Positions 5,909 through 6,804 of a DNA stretch of 6,804 nucleotides are shown piece after piece. The notes beneath the pieces were generated by a model. It made no database searches, was not told the origin of the DNA, and was given only the letters and a program-made list of their open reading frames with translations. This stretch comes from Actinomycetes bacterium. Lineage in GTDB: Bacteria > Actinomycetota > Actinomycetes > S36-B12 > UBA10799. The position numbers were made by a program, and so were the translations under genes. Numbering within the stretch: the first letter of the stretch is position 1; every line of letters begins with the position of its first letter. The stretch spans positions 1 through 6,804 of the forward strand of contig JAKOZM010000389.1 in the NCBI GenBank assembly GCA_029779995.1, written 5' to 3'.

Positions 5909-6804
5909 ATGGGGCACGAAACCACCCTGTCGACGCTACGGGGGAGTCTGGTGGGCCGGGGGCGCTTCACAGTCGTGCGCGAACCCCGCTCAGCACTGTC
6001 GGTGGCCCTGTGGCCGTACTCGCAGGTCATGCACGCATATGCGATTTCAGATCAGGTCTGCGGCCCCGCCCGGTTCCCGGGCCTGGCCCGTGGCGTGCAG
6101 GCATACCGCTCCCCGCACGGTGCCTACCGGGAGTCGATCGGGCGCGGTAAGCGGTTCTTCGACGACAACGCCTGGGTCGGGCTGGCCTTCCTGCAGCGCC
6201 ACCTCATTAGCGGAGGTGCTGCCTCCCGCAGCCGCGCCCGGGACGTGGACGCGTTCGTGCAGACCGGCAGTGAGGCGGACGGCGGGATCCGCTGGGTCGA
6301 GGGGGGCGACACGATCAATGCTTGCTCCACCGGTGCCGGGGCGCTGCTGCACACCGTGCTCGGCGGGGACATCCGCAGCTCCCTGGACTTCCTCGCTGGG
6401 CTACGCAACCCCGAAGGGCTGGTCCGCGACCATGTCCGAGCCGACGGCAGTGTCGAGTCCAGTGTCTACTCCTACAACCAGGGGCTGCTGATCGCCGCGG
6501 CCTCGTGGGCCTTGCAGCCGGGGCTGGCTCACGAGGCGTCGGAGGCAGGTGAGGCCCACTTCACGGTGCAGCGCCTCTGGGAGCAGCCACTTGCGTTCAA
6601 TGTCATCTATGCCAAGGCGCAACTGCGGATCGGCGTCCGTAAAAACATCGAGGAGTACGCACAACGGTTGCTCGATGAGGGCCGCGATGAACGCGGCTGG
6701 TTCACCCGAGCCGGTCGGTACGACGACGGGCACGTCCTCGACACCGCCGCTGCTGTGCAGATCTTCGCCCTCCTCGAGTTCCCCCAGCTGGTAGCCCGCG
6801 TCGT
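5909..6804 (+). CDS. GH76-like glycoside hydrolase, 3' end outside window
   Basis: The frame is open for 298 codons from ATG at 5909-5911 to the edge with no stop. The protein resembles glycoside hydrolase family 76, whose known members are endo-alpha-1,6-mannanases with an (alpha/alpha)6 barrel. Visible family-like motifs are RFTVVREPRS near 19-28, SVALWPYSQV near 31-40, FFDDNAWVGLAFL at 83-95 whose D85-D86 correspond to the catalytic aspartate pair, GGIRWVEGGDTINAC at 125-139 and YSYNQGLLI at 187-195. The stretch DTAAAVQIFALLEF near 278-291 is probably close to the C-terminus. There is no signal peptide, unlike secreted mannanases, so it may act in the cytoplasm or have a changed substrate. 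Start choice is uncertain: ATG 5909 has only a weak GAGCGGG upstream. GTG at 5951-5953 (preceded by GGGGAG, four bases away) would still keep all motifs, and GTG at 5849-5851 is also in frame but lacks a ribosome binding site. It is transcribed away from the DUF2786 gene. Confidence 0.8.
   Translation, partial: MGHETTLSTLRGSLVGRGRFTVVREPRSALSVALWPYSQVMHAYAISDQVCGPARFPGLARGVQAYRSPHGAYRESIGRGKRFFDDNAWVGLAFLQRHLISGGAASRSRARDVDAFVQTGSEADGGIRWVEGGDTINACSTGAGALLHTVLGGDIRSSLDFLAGLRNPEGLVRDHVRADGSVESSVYSYNQGLLIAAASWALQPGLAHEASEAGEAHFTVQRLWEQPLAFNVIYAKAQLRIGVRKNIEEYAQRLLDEGRDERGWFTRAGRYDDGHVLDTAAAVQIFALLEFPQLVARV

Overview
The window comes from a high-G+C actinobacterium (Actinomycetota). This rests on the G+C-rich sequence with GTG and TTG starts, a dCTP deaminase that closely resembles my memory of the bifunctional mycobacterial enzyme, a fused CysN-CysC, and a DUF2786/HEXXH gene pair of actinobacterial type. 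I cannot name a genus. I see no rRNA, tRNA, CRISPR array, insertion sequence or phage gene. Coding density is very high and no gene-free stretch reaches 300 bases.

Layout. Seven genes run on the minus strand and one diverges on the plus strand. In the order of minus-strand transcription: a DUF2786 protein (5779-5024) overlaps a small HEXXH putative zinc hydrolase (5027-4590) by four bases. After an 87-base gap with a strong hairpin comes a small lipoprotein (4502-4047), which overlaps dcd (4047-3469) by one base. After 97 bases holding a weak promoter candidate come cysD (3371-2457) and cysNC (2457-607), again overlapping by one base. Only 22 bases later starts a membrane protein with a MASE4-like sensor region (584-1), cut by the window edge. 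On the plus strand, a GH76-like glycoside hydrolase starts at about 5909 and runs off the right edge. The 129 bases between the divergent starts hold an inverted pair of DnaA-box-like sites.

How the genes work together. CysD and CysNC form a sulfate-activation module: ATP sulfurylase (CysD plus the CysN GTPase) makes APS, and the fused CysC kinase makes PAPS. No PAPS reductase or sulfotransferase is in view, so the use of PAPS is unknown. Dcd supplies dUMP for dTTP synthesis and is tied translationally to a lipoprotein of unknown role. The DUF2786/HEXXH pair looks like a two-gene unit of unknown function.

Most of the window is ordinary actinobacterial chromosome. The parts worth a second look are the DUF2786/HEXXH pair, the MASE4-like gene behind the sulfate-activation operon, the lipoprotein-dcd coupling, the GH76-like protein without a signal peptide, and the DnaA-box-like inverted repeat. 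I did not find a clear new defence or mobile system.
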